Shown here: positions 10,939 through 21,990 of the stretch, in pieces | Layout of the letters: the number at the start of each line of letters is the position of its first letter | Numbering within the stretch: position 1 is the stretch's first letter | DNA from: Xanthoparmelia taractica | Lineage: Eukaryota; Ascomycota; Lecanoromycetes; Lecanorales; Parmeliaceae | Assembly (NCBI GenBank): GCA_033085395.1 | Contig: JANQBS010000128.1 | Coordinates: 49,440-113,439 of the forward strand | DNA length: 64,000 nucleotides | Direction of reading: 5' to 3' | Notes under the pieces: generated by a model | Told to the model about the DNA's origin: nothing | The model's database searches: none | The model's input: the letters and a program-made list of their open reading frames with translations, nothing else | Position numbers and translations under genes: made by a program

Positions 10939-13900
10939 ATGAGCCAGTGCCCTTCGTACGAGTCGAGGATCGCTGACCTGAAGCTCAAGCGCGTCGTATC
11001 TCATCACCAATCAACTCGTGAGAACCGCGGGCCTTGTAGCACAGACAACGATCCCGTAAGCCCAAGCCACACGGAAATCACAAAGCCTTCAGCTGTGAAT
11101 CTTTCCAAAGGTCTCAAGCTCGACCAGGCAGGGATGATCTGTGGAACAATGCTCGGCAGAGTTCAGGACGACAGCGTAGCACACCCAGAGGAGCTGGAAG
11201 ATTACCGTCTCAATGAAAAAGTGGAGATACTCGACGAAGACGAACAATGGATAGGCCCGGCACCTGCCTATGGAACATCCGCGGGTACGATGTTCAGAAG
11301 TGTGCGTGAGCATCCCTTTTATAAGCTGAAGCCCGACCACACTGGGAAGTACCACTGTCCGTACACCTCTTTGGAGGACTGTGGGTACAGACCACAGAAG
11401 CTAAAGTCCAAGTTCGAGTAAGTTATATCTGGATATCTCTCTATCCGCCAATGCTGACCGCCGTCATAGAGAACACCTGGACACCCACTTGAAGCCGTAT
11501 CGCTGCTGTTTCGGGAACTGCGTCGACACGTCATTCTCATCCGCTGGTTGCTTGGTGCGTCACGAGAGAGAAGCCCATGACATGCATACACGAGCATCCA
11601 AACCCTACATCGTCCACAGTCGCAACGATATGGACTCATCCGAGGACGCCACTACATCATCTTTCTCAAAGAGTCCTCCCAACCGAGACGCCGCCACCCA
11701 CAGAAAGCATGACTCCTCCAAAACCCTTCACGTTCGCTCCTTCCAGGACCCGGAACATTTCCTATACGGCAACTTAGGAGATGAGGGTTATGTCTCTGAG
11801 CGCGTGGATGGGGTGCGTACATCGGCGCCTCCGGCTACTGCGTATGGCAAAACGGCTTCCTTGGGATCGAATGACAACGTTGGAAAGAAAGGGTTTGGAT
11901 TTTTTGACACGCCCGTCGAGCCCAAGTACACCACTACGTCAAGGCCCAGGTACAATCCTGAATTTACTAATATTCCTACGAATATTAATTACGAGCGATT
12001 GGACGACAAGAAGAACGTTGTAGTCGATGTAGACTTTCTACACAAGCTGGAGTCAAAGATCAGCGATTTACAATCCCGTGTCGAAGAGTGCGAGGCCCGT
12101 CCTGGCTCTCCCGTCAGTTCTTCGATCTCTGATAGCCAAGATTCTGCGGACTCGGTCTCTGACCTTGACCGCAGGAGCATTCGAGAAGCGAGGGACTCAC
12201 GTCATTTCGATGATGGTATTATCATCTTCGAACCAGAAGTGAAGACAAGGAAGCGTGATGCTGTATCCGTTGAGGGACCAAGCCTTAGGATCGCGCGTTG
12301 GAAGTGCTTCGGTGAGATGCCGAGAATTGAGGCAGTAGATGAAGGAATGTCCTCATGTCAAGTTGACGATGATCTGGGTGACAAGCCGCTCTTGGCACTT
12401 ACGGAAGAGTACTGTTCCAATGGCAAATTATGGCGCAAGCGATTGGAGATTGCGTCTCTCGCATTCTACGAACTTCTCAAGAAAGTGTCTTGTCACAATC
12501 TCAACGACATCGCCCTTCAAGAGGAAGTTTTCCATCTCACGGAGCCCTTCATGGTTCTCTTCCTGAATCGCAAGCAGCTCGCAGATTATGTGGAGAACAC
12601 CCATGAGTACACTCACGCCAAGGAACACGCAAAATTCATTCTAGCCTTTCTGGAGAGGGACTTCAGCGATACCAGTAGGATGCTCGACAACTTTGAGTCG
12701 GTGACGCCTCCAAACCTTGTGAAATACTGCGACTTGTGGATGCTTTATCGACCTGGCACCACAGTGTACAGCCGTGCGAATGGCGAATGGGAAGCTTTCG
12801 TCATTGACTCTCTTGACGGTATGCAGGTACGGAAGCCGTCATCGGACAATTCTCACGCCCTCACTCGGCTCGATGTCAGAGCATGGTCCATGAACTTCGA
12901 CGGTGAGGTCTATGGTCGCGTTTGGTCCATTCATTGTGTTGCCCCGTTCCATGGTGTCAGGGACATCAGCTCTCTGCCCTTAGTCCCAGAGAAGTTCCTT
13001 CAAGACGGAAAAGCCATCAGAGAATCGCTGTTGTCTCGTGGAAAAAAATTCTGTACGTTGCAGGTACAGCACTGTCAAGCGATCAACAACTCGCCTTTAC
13101 AATCTACTCGTGTCATGGTGGATCACCTGACTTATCAGAGGCGTAATGGGTGGCTTATCTCTATCGATGGGAAGTACGGACCCTCGAGCGCCAAGGACAG
13201 GAGCTGGACAGACAACAGATATAGCGATTGGGACACAAGTAGCGAGGCTTTTGATCGGCGGCCAAGACGTTATACACCACAGCGAACCCTCGTGCGTCAC
13301 TTCGAGGAGGAGTACTGCAATAGAGACTACGTGCTCGAAAGCATTGACACACCGGAGGACACTCAAGCTGAACCTTGCCGAAGCTATTGGACAGATCGTC
13401 CTTTGCACGTTGTTGTCTGCGAGTTCGAAAAATACAATCTGATCCAGCCAGGTGCCGAAATGGACGAGTTCTCATTGGTCCTTTGTCCGCAGCATGTGCG
13501 TGCTTTTTGCTTACGGGATCAAGTATGGAGTAAGTCTCTACACCCCGATGTTCCCCGCAAACTCTAACAGGAGGTCAGAATTTTGCAATGTTTCACAGCT
13601 TGAGCCGGTGTCTTTCGAAGAGAAAGCCTGGGACCGTCTAATTCTCGACGAAGGGTACATAGACATTGTAGAGACCATGGTCTCATCCCATGTTGATAAG
13701 GTATCTGGATTGAGTGGTCCAGCAGCCGCAAATGGACTTAGCATACTGCTACACGGCGAGCCAGGTGTTGGAAAAACACTAACTGCTGGTACGTACATGA
13801 GAAATCGTCCCAGCACCGTTCATTACTAACGGGTATGGCAAGGATCCATCGCAGAACACTTTGGCAGACCTTTATTCCCCGTCACTTGTAGCGATATTGG

Positions 13901-14525
13901 AACTTCGTTGGCGAAGTTCGATGAGAAACTGGAAGAGATCTCCGATTATGCTACTCAATGGGGTGCTATCTTGCTTTTCGATGAAGCAGACGTCCTCTTA
14001 CAAGCTCGACGCGACTATGAGTGCTCCAATCTTAGGCGCAACGACCTCGTATCGAGCTTTGCACGATTCATTCAATACCATCAGGGTATCGTCTTCATCA
14101 CCACCAATCGCGTCACTAACTTCGATAGAGCTCTGATGCCACGCATCGACATTGCCCTAGGCCTGCCTCCTCTAGATCGCGGCCGTAGAGCTTCGATTTG
14201 GCATAATCTAATCCAAGACTTGTTTGATGACGGCACTATCAATGCATCTCAGTCTGACGATTTGCGCCTGCTTGCGCAAGACAAGTGGAGCAAGGATGAC
14301 ATTAACGGTCACCAGATCAAGAAGGCGGTCCAGAATGCGAAGATTGTGGCGGAGAAGAAGGGTAAGAGGTTGGGGCATAGGGAAATTGACATGATGCTAA
14401 AGATGGAGAGAGAATTTCAAGAGCGCGTGAGCTATTTGGACAAGGAGAAAGAGAGGGAGAAGAAGGCAGGAGGTAAGAATGATAGTAGGGACTTGGAGGG
14501 TTTCGAGCAGGTGGAGAAGCCTTGA
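10939..14525 (+). CDS. AAA+ ATPase with N-terminal C2H2-like fingers
   Basis: Large fungal ATPase of unknown cellular role. Exons are 10939-11417, 11470-13529, 13579-13788 and 13843-14525, giving 1143 residues; the introns (52, 49 and 54 nt) have GTAAGT or GTACGT donors and CTGAC/CTAAC branch sites. Residues about 139-197 contain Cys/His pairs resembling two C2H2 fingers (YHCPYTSLEDC, then YRCCFGNC...RHEREAH). A coiled-coil-like heptad stretch follows near residues 370-390. The middle resembles the region that precedes the ATPase in the DUF7025-type family. Walker A is GEPGVGKT near residue 905, Walker B LLFDEAD near 959, and sensor-type TTNR follows. The C-terminus is a lid and a charged tail rich in K/E. 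ATP hydrolysis is expected from intact motifs; the substrate is unknown. Confidence 0.88.
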
Positions 14526-15822
14526 TACGCGAAGTACGGTGGAGTGGGACCCGGTCGAGCTTTCCTTATGCTATCTATGGTGATGACACTTTATGATATT
14601 TACGGCCATGTTCCTAAAGAATCATCTATCTCCTTATCTCTTATAACTCTTCCATTCACTCACAGACCTTGAACACACACTCATTGCTTTTGTGTATTCA
14701 TCAAGCTAGAGGTCACTAGCAAACAGATCGGTTGGTGGTGCTTTGTACCAAATAGTACGTGCCAGTCCTCCACTAGAGCCCCACCCAACGCTAAGCTTCA
14801 TCCGCATGAGCTTGGACTTTTATTCCCCACATGGGCCTTACCTTCTACTAGGCTCGATGAACGGACAAGATGACTGACCGTTCACCATCATCAATGAAGA
14901 ACTACACAGCTGTATCGCCGTTGCGTTGTTTTTGAACCCAGTACCATACATATCCAAAGAAAAGAGAAAAAAAAAAAAATAAGAAGGAATTAGAAAGTGG
15001 ACTCGAACCGCATGCTTTGCTATATACAAACGGACGCCGTTGCTCGTGGACTCGACGTATATTTCTCTCATATGCAAAGCTTCTAGATCGATCCCTCTGT
15101 TGAATCCCAGGCCGCCAAAAGCGTACCATCTACTCGCCTCCTTACTGAATTTACGCAATCTTTGGTGCTTTATCGGAGTCAGTTTTACGATTCATATGAT
15201 CGATCACTTACGACGATGATCGTTTCTGTGGGTGGGAAGGGGAGGGGGGGGGGAGGGGAGAGAGAGTAAGGAGCGTCGATGTTGAAGAAGGTCTCGTGTT
15301 AATATCGTATGCTTCATGCTGATTGGATGAGATTAATGCCTTGGATCTGAAAGCTGCGAATCGGGATGATTTTGGACGTCATATTCCGACATCTTCTCCT
15401 GCCGCTTCATGATTCTCGGGTTGCAGTCATATATTGCTTTTCGCACGGGTCAAATGGCAAATGGCAGCTTGTCAAGATCGCTCCTCTCGCCTCGGGTCGG
15501 ATATGTTATGTACGATATTGTTTGTCGGTTTGGCCATGCGCTGGCCATCGATGGGTGGGTGCTTCTGACTCGTCAATATCGTCCGCACAATCGGGGCCGA
15601 CCTCAGGAACAGAAAGAAGAATACCAAACTCTCGAAGGCTTCCGTACCGTACCCTCGCAGCATTTGACGTCCCAGGACCTCCATCACGTGCTTGAACAAA
15701 TTTCCCCAGTCCTTTCCCCATCATAAGAGCCCACAGACAGCATCCAACGTCCCACAACCAAAGATTCAAACTTACCACCACCATCATCACGCACACAAAC
15801 CCACCCCACAACCCTTTCAACA
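14526..15822. other. Intergenic region
   Basis: No gene supported. It has a poly-A run near 14966-14981, a G-rich run near 15237-15262, and an isolated tRNA B-box-like match on the minus strand that does not fold into a tRNA. The leader of the next gene (15740-15822) is CA-rich. Confidence 0.5.
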
Positions 15823-17006
15823 ATGTCCACCACAACCTCCCGCTCCCGCGCCTCAAACGCCCCCAGCACCATCCCCTCATCAACCATCGCCAACACCACC
15901 TCAACCTCGTCGACAACTTCGAAATCGCGCACCGCGAGCTCTCACCCCTCATCAACCATCACGAGCACTTCATCATCCACAAAACACCCCCCATCATCAT
16001 CATCATCATCAGCAGCACCGCCGCCACGCACGCACACGCACACGCACACGCACAGTACAAAGCCGCGCCCACCGATTGCGGAGTTTTTCGAATGGTTTCA
16101 GCGGTAAAGACATCCCTCTCATTCCTCCTTCCCCCCCCTTTTCCCCTCCCCTTCCCCTCCCTCTCCCCCTCCCCTCCCCCTTCCCCTCCCCATCTCCCCA
16201 GATAATCCCCCCCAACCCCTGCCCCACTAAATAATACCAATACCAACACCAATACCAACACAAACCCAAACAACAACAGCACGATCCACATCGGCCAAAA
16301 GACGCGCGAATCCCGCTTCGCGGCCCGGGAAGCCGACTGGCGGCGCTGGGCCAACTCGGCCGTTGAGAGAGAAGGGACGCGGGGGTTTGAGAGGAGGAGG
16401 GTGAAAGGGAAAGGGAAAGGGAAAGGGAAATGCAGAGGAGAGGGAGGAGGGAAAGGGGGAAAAGGCGGGGGAGGAGGGGGGGTTGAAGTTGGGGTGCCGA
16501 GGGCGAGGGGGAAGGGAAGGGAAATGGAGGGAGAGAGGGAGGGGGAAAGTGAGAGGCAGGGGGAGAGCGGGAGTGAGAGCGATGCGGATGAGGATGAGGA
16601 CGGAAGCGAGAGGGAAGATGGGGATGAGGATGGAGGCGAGAGGGGGAGGGATGCGGATGAGGATGAAGATGGAAGCGAGAGGGAGAGGGAGAGTGATGAG
16701 GATAAAGATGAGGATGAGGATGAGGCGCCGACGGGGAGGAGGGAAAGGCGGTTGGGGTGTGAGAGGCGGGGGGAGAGAGAGGGAGAAGGGGATGAGAGGG
16801 AGAAGGATGGGAGCGAGGAGGGAGCTGAGGATGGGGACACGGTGTCAGCGCGGGGAGAAAGGGGGAATAGCAGGAGGGATAAGAAGAGGGATAGGAGGGG
16901 GAGAGAAGAGGAGGATGAGGATGAGAATGAGGGGGATGACAACAGGAGAGATGGGAGGGAAAGGAGGGAAAAAGCAAAGGGGGAAAAAAGGGGAACAAAC
17001 GTATAG
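15823..17006 (+). CDS. Low-complexity protein gene, frame disputed
   Basis: Unknown function. The simplest model is exon 1 15823-16103 from an ATG in good fungal context (CAACAATGTC), an intron 16104-16279 (GTAAAG...CAACAG, branch CACTAAA, no AG in between), and exon 2 16280-17006. Exon 2 begins THIGQ-like text, TIHIGQKTRESRFAAREADW, then runs into a Gly/Lys tract and a long Asp/Glu/Arg-rich tail. Exon 1 as read is Ser/Thr-rich, but between about 15900 and 16000 the better coding signal is in another frame (LVDNFEIAHRELSPLINHHE). So either two indels are present or the model is wrong. The antisense strand is also open, a side effect of composition. The gene is probably real; the product sequence is uncertain. 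Confidence 0.45.
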
Positions 17007-17990
17007 CATCGACAGCTAATACTTACGCCAAAGATAACAGCATGCCCGAGAGAGGGTACTGTGCATGCTGCGAGTATATGCTTGACCGAATTAAGACATG
17101 GTAGAAGACGGCGATCAAGGACATAGCCTTTGTGTGAGAAAAGAGCTTGCCTGATATCCCCTTTCTTTGTCCCAAGATTGGCAATCTTCAGCATCGGCAG
17201 GACGTTTAGCCACACGTTTCTCTCGCTTGTGAGACATTTGGGTTTCCCCCACAAGAAACGCAGAATGTACAAATCCCCCGCTTCCGGACTTTGCAAGTTT
17301 GGCAAAAAAAAAAGCTCATCCCCCTCGCAACCGCCACACTGGACGCTGCTGCTTCTGCAAATCCCCCGGCTCATCGGATGCAAACTCGGGCTGTTCATCC
17401 TCCGAATCGTCCCGTGAAACCCACATGGAACAAGTACGGGCTTTGTCCTCCTTCCTCCGAGTTTTCTATCTGCGCTATCGTGTCGTTTTAGATGGGGTGC
17501 TATCAGGACTTGAGGAGCGAAGGGCCAAGGGTCCAACGAAATGGATTCTATTGGCCGACCTGAAACTACTACTAGTTCAGAAGGCATACAGGGCAGGTAA
17601 AATAGCGTCGGTCTTGACTGTTCGCGCTTCCCCGATGCGGATTTCCACCTTTACTCGCCCAGTTGCCGCTAATGTTGCTTCCTTTGGAGCTTGTGTTGCC
17701 GTGAGCCACTGTGATAGGACACCCCGTGACAAGATGTCGTCGGGGGATCCCTTGCAACGTGGTATCCCAATTCTCGAGACGGGGCGTTCAACGCATCGAG
17801 GGTGGTGGTCCCTGGCTCACCCGTTCCGTATACATCTCTCGCACCCCTTTTCTGCGTTGCGGCGTGCGCTGTACTCATCAGCTGGCGGAGATTTGCTAGC
17901 TCGGGGGGGTTTCGGTACAGGTGCCTCTGTATGGGGCGATGCTGCCTGTGAAGTCTAGGGACGATTCCGGCTTGTTGTTAGTCTGTGTTT
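17007..17990. other. Intergenic region
   Basis: No gene supported. A 219-codon plus-strand frame (17299-17958) starts only at TTG in a poly-A run and shows no domain, so I do not call it. Confidence 0.45.
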
Positions 17991-18004
17991 CTCATGTCAG
18001 GTGC

Positions 18005-18740
18005 ACGTAATCATGTACCGACCCAGTCTGCGACAAGCTTTGTAAAAGTGTGTATCATCTGGATCTCGACGCCTGAGGGAGAGTAAAGCGACCATTACCG
18101 GCCACGAGAACTCTTCCTTGAACAACGACGCTATCTGAAGAGCTGTCCGGCCTTCGTCTGAGGTGACTGGGCGCGATACTCAAAACATTTTGCTGCGAAA
18201 ATGGTCACCCGCCTTGCAGAGCATCGTCTTCCAGTAATCGTCGTCCATTTCTGATACTAGGCTGAATAAAACCGCACTCGCGTAGGAGATTGAACGTCAC
18301 TGTGCTTCAGCTACCATGTACGAACAGCCCTCCATGGTACAAGTACTCTGCAGTGTAGTGACGGTGTGTAAGCTTGCCCTTATTCGGAACATTGTAGATA
18401 CGGAGCAAGTCCGAGGCCGCAAAAAAGGGGCAAGTTTCAATCTTGCTGGTATCGAGGATACAAATCTGTACGTTGCTGCCGCCTTGATGGTCTTTTCGTA
18501 TCGCGTGCTGGAGAGCGAAAAGGAGCGAGTTGGTCCATGAGATGAGTGGATCGCCAGAAGAGTTCTTCCATAGAAAGATGGTTCTCCAGCATGTCTTTAG
18601 CACGCTGGCGAGGTATGTCGGACAATTGATTGTCGTAAGTCGTAGATCCTGGTCTAAAGCTCCACGAAGAGCTTCTGCCACTGAATTCGTTGGACTAAGT
18701 CCTGTACAAATACCGTGGTACATGGCCTTCGACTTCTATT
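18005..18740 (-). pseudogene. DUF7587-type gene relic
   Basis: Read on the minus strand, 18723-18307 gives text typical of fungal DUF7587 proteins: DPLISWTNSLLFALQHAI, VQICILDTSKI, and KLTHRHYTAEYL. After EYL the frame hits a TGA. Further down, a shifted frame reads SEMDDDYWKTMLCKAGDHF and then, after another stop, a segment with PVMVALLSLRRRDP, which also fits the family's C-terminal part. The N-terminal part upstream of 18723 is not recoverable with confidence. The function of DUF7587 is unknown; such genes are common in variable fungal regions. Frame shifts and stops mark this copy as dead. Confidence 0.6.
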
Positions 18741-19208
18741 CGTTGTCAGCAGATGTAGATTAGGACGGCAGGATATCCCACCGTCTAGCTCTGCTTTCAA
18801 TGCCTCCCTTTAATAAAGTTTTGATTGTTTGTCTACCTCACAAGGCTGGTGCCTGAGCTGCCTGTCACAGACTGGCGGCTGTATGACTTCTCTCCTTAAG
18901 TCGCAAAGAATCTAGACCTTGAAAATAGTCTGGGCCGACATAGAGAAGTGTATATAGCTCCAACCTGCACAGCCGTCTCCGATGCATTTAGGCAACAGAG
19001 ACATAAGCAGTCTCCGCGGATAGCAAACCCTCCTACTGGACAGATGCAGTCTTCCGCCATGCACGATTGCAATAGGAGGATTAGCTGTCTTGCAGATACT
19101 GAGAAAACTGGACCATCTTGGCAAGCCCCATGATAAATTAAAATTTGGACGCTCTTCTTTGTGTTCTACATTCTGAACAGCTACGCTTGAGTTCAAGCGC
19201 ACAGTTGC

Positions 19209-19469
19209 ATGTCTTACGTACTGATGACTTACACAGACAGCTCAAGCTCCCGTTTTCATCCGAATCAGACCACTTGCATGGGAAATCTTCCAATCAGGAT
19301 GGGCCTCATAGACATGATTGTCAATATGAAAGGTGACAACATGAAGTTGGCGGATCGTTCACGGGCGACTGCTCATGACGAGAAGCTGATCGGTATGTTT
19401 GCAAATTATCAAAGGACAAAGACTGCACTTCGGACTTTGGCAGCTGAGATTGCTCATGCCGTTGATTAG
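19209..19469 (+). pseudogene. Coding-like fragment, unknown family
   Basis: An 86-codon frame from ATG ends in a natural-looking helical stretch (HDEKLIGMFANYQRTKTALR). A possible GTATGT donor lies inside it near 19395. No family is recognised. It sits among other decayed pieces on the same strand, so it could be an exon of a lost gene or chance. Confidence 0.25.
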
Positions 19470-19753
19470 CCCGCATTTTGAGGGACCTCACAGCTATTGG
19501 GGGCTGCGATGAGGTCCAAAAATTACGTATCGCTCTAATGGGATGGCTGACACGCAGAGTTCGCCTGCTTTTAAAGGAGAATTAGCCTTGTCGTAGGTCA
19601 GTAGCTTCCCCTCATACCAAAGCAGAATTATTTGACAGATGTGCAGGAACGAGCTAGTCCTTCCAGACGGCGCCAAGACCAGAGCCTAGCTCAGAAATTT
19701 TAAAAGAAACACAGTGTGTTGAGACCTCTGCAGTTTGCTGTTGGAGTGTCAAT

Positions 19754-20470
19754 ATGGGACGCTTTCAGCAGGACCCAAGGCTCATGAAAGCATTTAATGA
19801 CAACGTTACCGGCCGAAGCAAGATCCATCTAACAAGATGGCACGACAGATACCCGGCGGCTACCGAACTTGAACGCAATCCAAGGAAAACAGACCGACGA
19901 AGTGCTGGTGGTGGATAATGGAGGCAATCAAGGCTGCGATCCTATCAGCTTTCGAGGACGAAATCCACATTTGTCCTTCTGGCAGAACAGTCCTGCAAGA
20001 CCTGCCAGAGATGCTTGCCCGATTGGAATCCGCTTGCAAGGAATCGGAACGATTGCCTAGGATTTCTTCACGCCCCAACCGATCCAAGGTAAGAATTCTT
20101 CTTTTCACTGGATTCTGGCCTGCTCCGTGCCTTTAGGCCGGATATAGCTGAGCTTACAGGTGCTCGAGTCTACCAACTCCACAGCATCTGCCACCACTGA
20201 TATGACGAAGCATGCCGCAGAATCCTGTCACAGACAGCAAAATTGATGGACTTGAATTCAAGGCTGTTGATTGACGATATCATCCTAGAAAATGTTGAAG
20301 AGTCTGTCGAGAACGTAGAGATGGACATGCTAATGCTGCTGCTCTGCAGAGGAATAGAGCGGAGCCTGTACCAGTGGAAGAACCTTCTATCCTCTGTTGC
20401 CCCGAGTTTGAGAACTATTAAGTTTGGGATGCATCAGGCGAGAAACAGTCAACTGTTGAGGCTGCGTTAG
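19754..20470 (+). pseudogene. Possible decayed two-exon gene, unknown family
   Basis: An ATG at 19754 opens 54 codons (MGRFQQDPRLMKAF...) ending at TAA 19914-19916. Two bases on, an ATG at 19918 in another frame opens 57 codons (MEAIKAAILSAFEDE) up to a GTAAGA donor at 20089. An acceptor CAG at 20231-20233 leads, in frame, into 79 further codons (LIDDIILENVEESVENVE) to a stop at 20470. The second part could be a small gene of 135 residues, predicted largely helical. The frame break at 19916 suggests decay. No homology is recognised. Confidence 0.3.
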
Positions 20471-21613
20471 AAGCTCGAATAGTAGCAGGGAGGGAGTCGC
20501 AGACTGTCCATTTTCTCTAGCCGTGCGAGCAATCTTAATTCTTGTTGATGGATGACGGATGATCGTGTTACATGACCGTACACAAGCGATAGGGCTGAGT
20601 ACTGCAAAATCCAACCCCTCTCCAACTTACCTTACTTCCCCAAAACCACGCTGCTCTTCCGTATCATCATTGTTCGAGACAAGGTCCCGATAACAGCAAC
20701 TTCAAATTCAACATCGGATGAGAGCGCCTCGTCTCAAGACCGACCTTCTCACTAAGTGCTCGTTTTACAGCCGAACAGCTAGTCTTCAGCGCATATAAAG
20801 CCTGTATCAGCGGGTTTCCGCAGAAAGGATTCCGCGAAAGAGGGAGAACGGATTCTGTTTATACGCGAACGGGCGTCGCTACAAGCCCGCTAAGCTTGGC
20901 TCCGGCCATCATCCTTGCCTGAGACCGCGTGGCGGCCACGCTAAGCGAGGTAGCTTGAGGGTGTACGGCAAGAAGTTATGCCCCGTACGCATACGGCAAT
21001 GGCTTCCCTGTAGGAACGCGAATTGCTGAGGAAGTGGAGGTATCGCTTGGATGTGCTTGCCGCAAGACGGTGTGGATGGGACCAGAGAGCAGTCTGATCG
21101 CATGCCGCCTTCCTTCATTGGTACTCCCAGCACAGATCAAAGTGATACGACTGAGCGCTGGCGGTGATCTAGGATCGATAGGTAAATTTTCTGCGATGCC
21201 TCTTCAGATGAAAAATACTGCACGAGTAGGGATCCAAAGGTCTTCACTCTGGTGAATCCAGAGTCCATCCCTTATCTACTCTTGTCACTGGAAGGCTTGT
21301 ACCTCGCCTCGGTCATGGAGTTGGAACAGCATTTCCATCCTTCATACTATTCTGTAAATTAGATACGATGCCTCAGAAAATCCGTAGAATTTCCGGGCAC
21401 AACTCCTCATTCATAGCCTCCCCTAGAGCCGAGTAGCCCACAATCAATGACTCCTGCACACATTGACCCATATACTCCTCCCTTACTCGAGTCCCATAGT
21501 CTCACCGTGACCATCACACACGTCTTCGAACGCTCCGCACTCACGGTCCGTGTCCCCTCAATGGACTATCTCCAGACGTATTCTTCGCAGTATCATTGGC
21601 CCTATCAGCTCCT

Positions 21614-21990
21614 TCATCGCACCCATTGGACCAGCAATCGATTATCCCGAAGTTGATTTGATTTGATGTAGCCCGTCACCTGCATGAGTCCGAGCCGTTG
21701 TATTTTCGGTAGAACGCCCATGTCATCACACCCTCCTTCACCTCCCCCTGGCTTGGAATTGTGAACTTGGCGAAGGAAACGATAGTGCGGATAAGACAAA
21801 ACATCCGCATTTCTCCCACAGGTGTCAAACACGCATATTTGCACGTGATTATTCCCATTGCCGCTTCGCTGGAGGCTCCGTTCGAAATCGTGATGCTCCA
21901 TGCCTCGCGTACGGTATACTAGAGCAACGAGCAGGAAGGAGCTGGTCGCGAGATAGATCACATGAACAAAAGCCAGTCTCGTTGAGCGCG
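21614..21990 (-). pseudogene. Possible second DUF7587-like remnant
   Basis: The minus strand encodes SSFLLVALVYRTRG followed by NNHVQICVFDTCGR, which parallels SLLFALQHAI and VQICILDT in the clearer relic at 18.0-18.7 kb. After this the frame loses similarity, while another frame reads IVSFAKFTIPSQGEV. The match is short and the family call is tentative. Confidence 0.3.

Noticed and set aside
14920..15130. tRNA-like B box (GGTTCGAGTCC on the minus strand at 14999-15009)
   Set aside because: The T-stem has mismatches, no acceptor stem pairs, and no proper anticodon loop with T33 can be drawn. At best a degraded tRNA or SINE fragment.
15959..17587. 542-codon minus-strand frame, very Ser/Pro/Leu-rich
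   Set aside because: It is the complement of a purine-rich coding stretch; openness follows from composition and no domain or splice logic supports it.
17299..17958. 219-codon plus-strand frame
   Set aside because: Starts with TTG in a poly-A run, has mixed codon use and no recognisable family.
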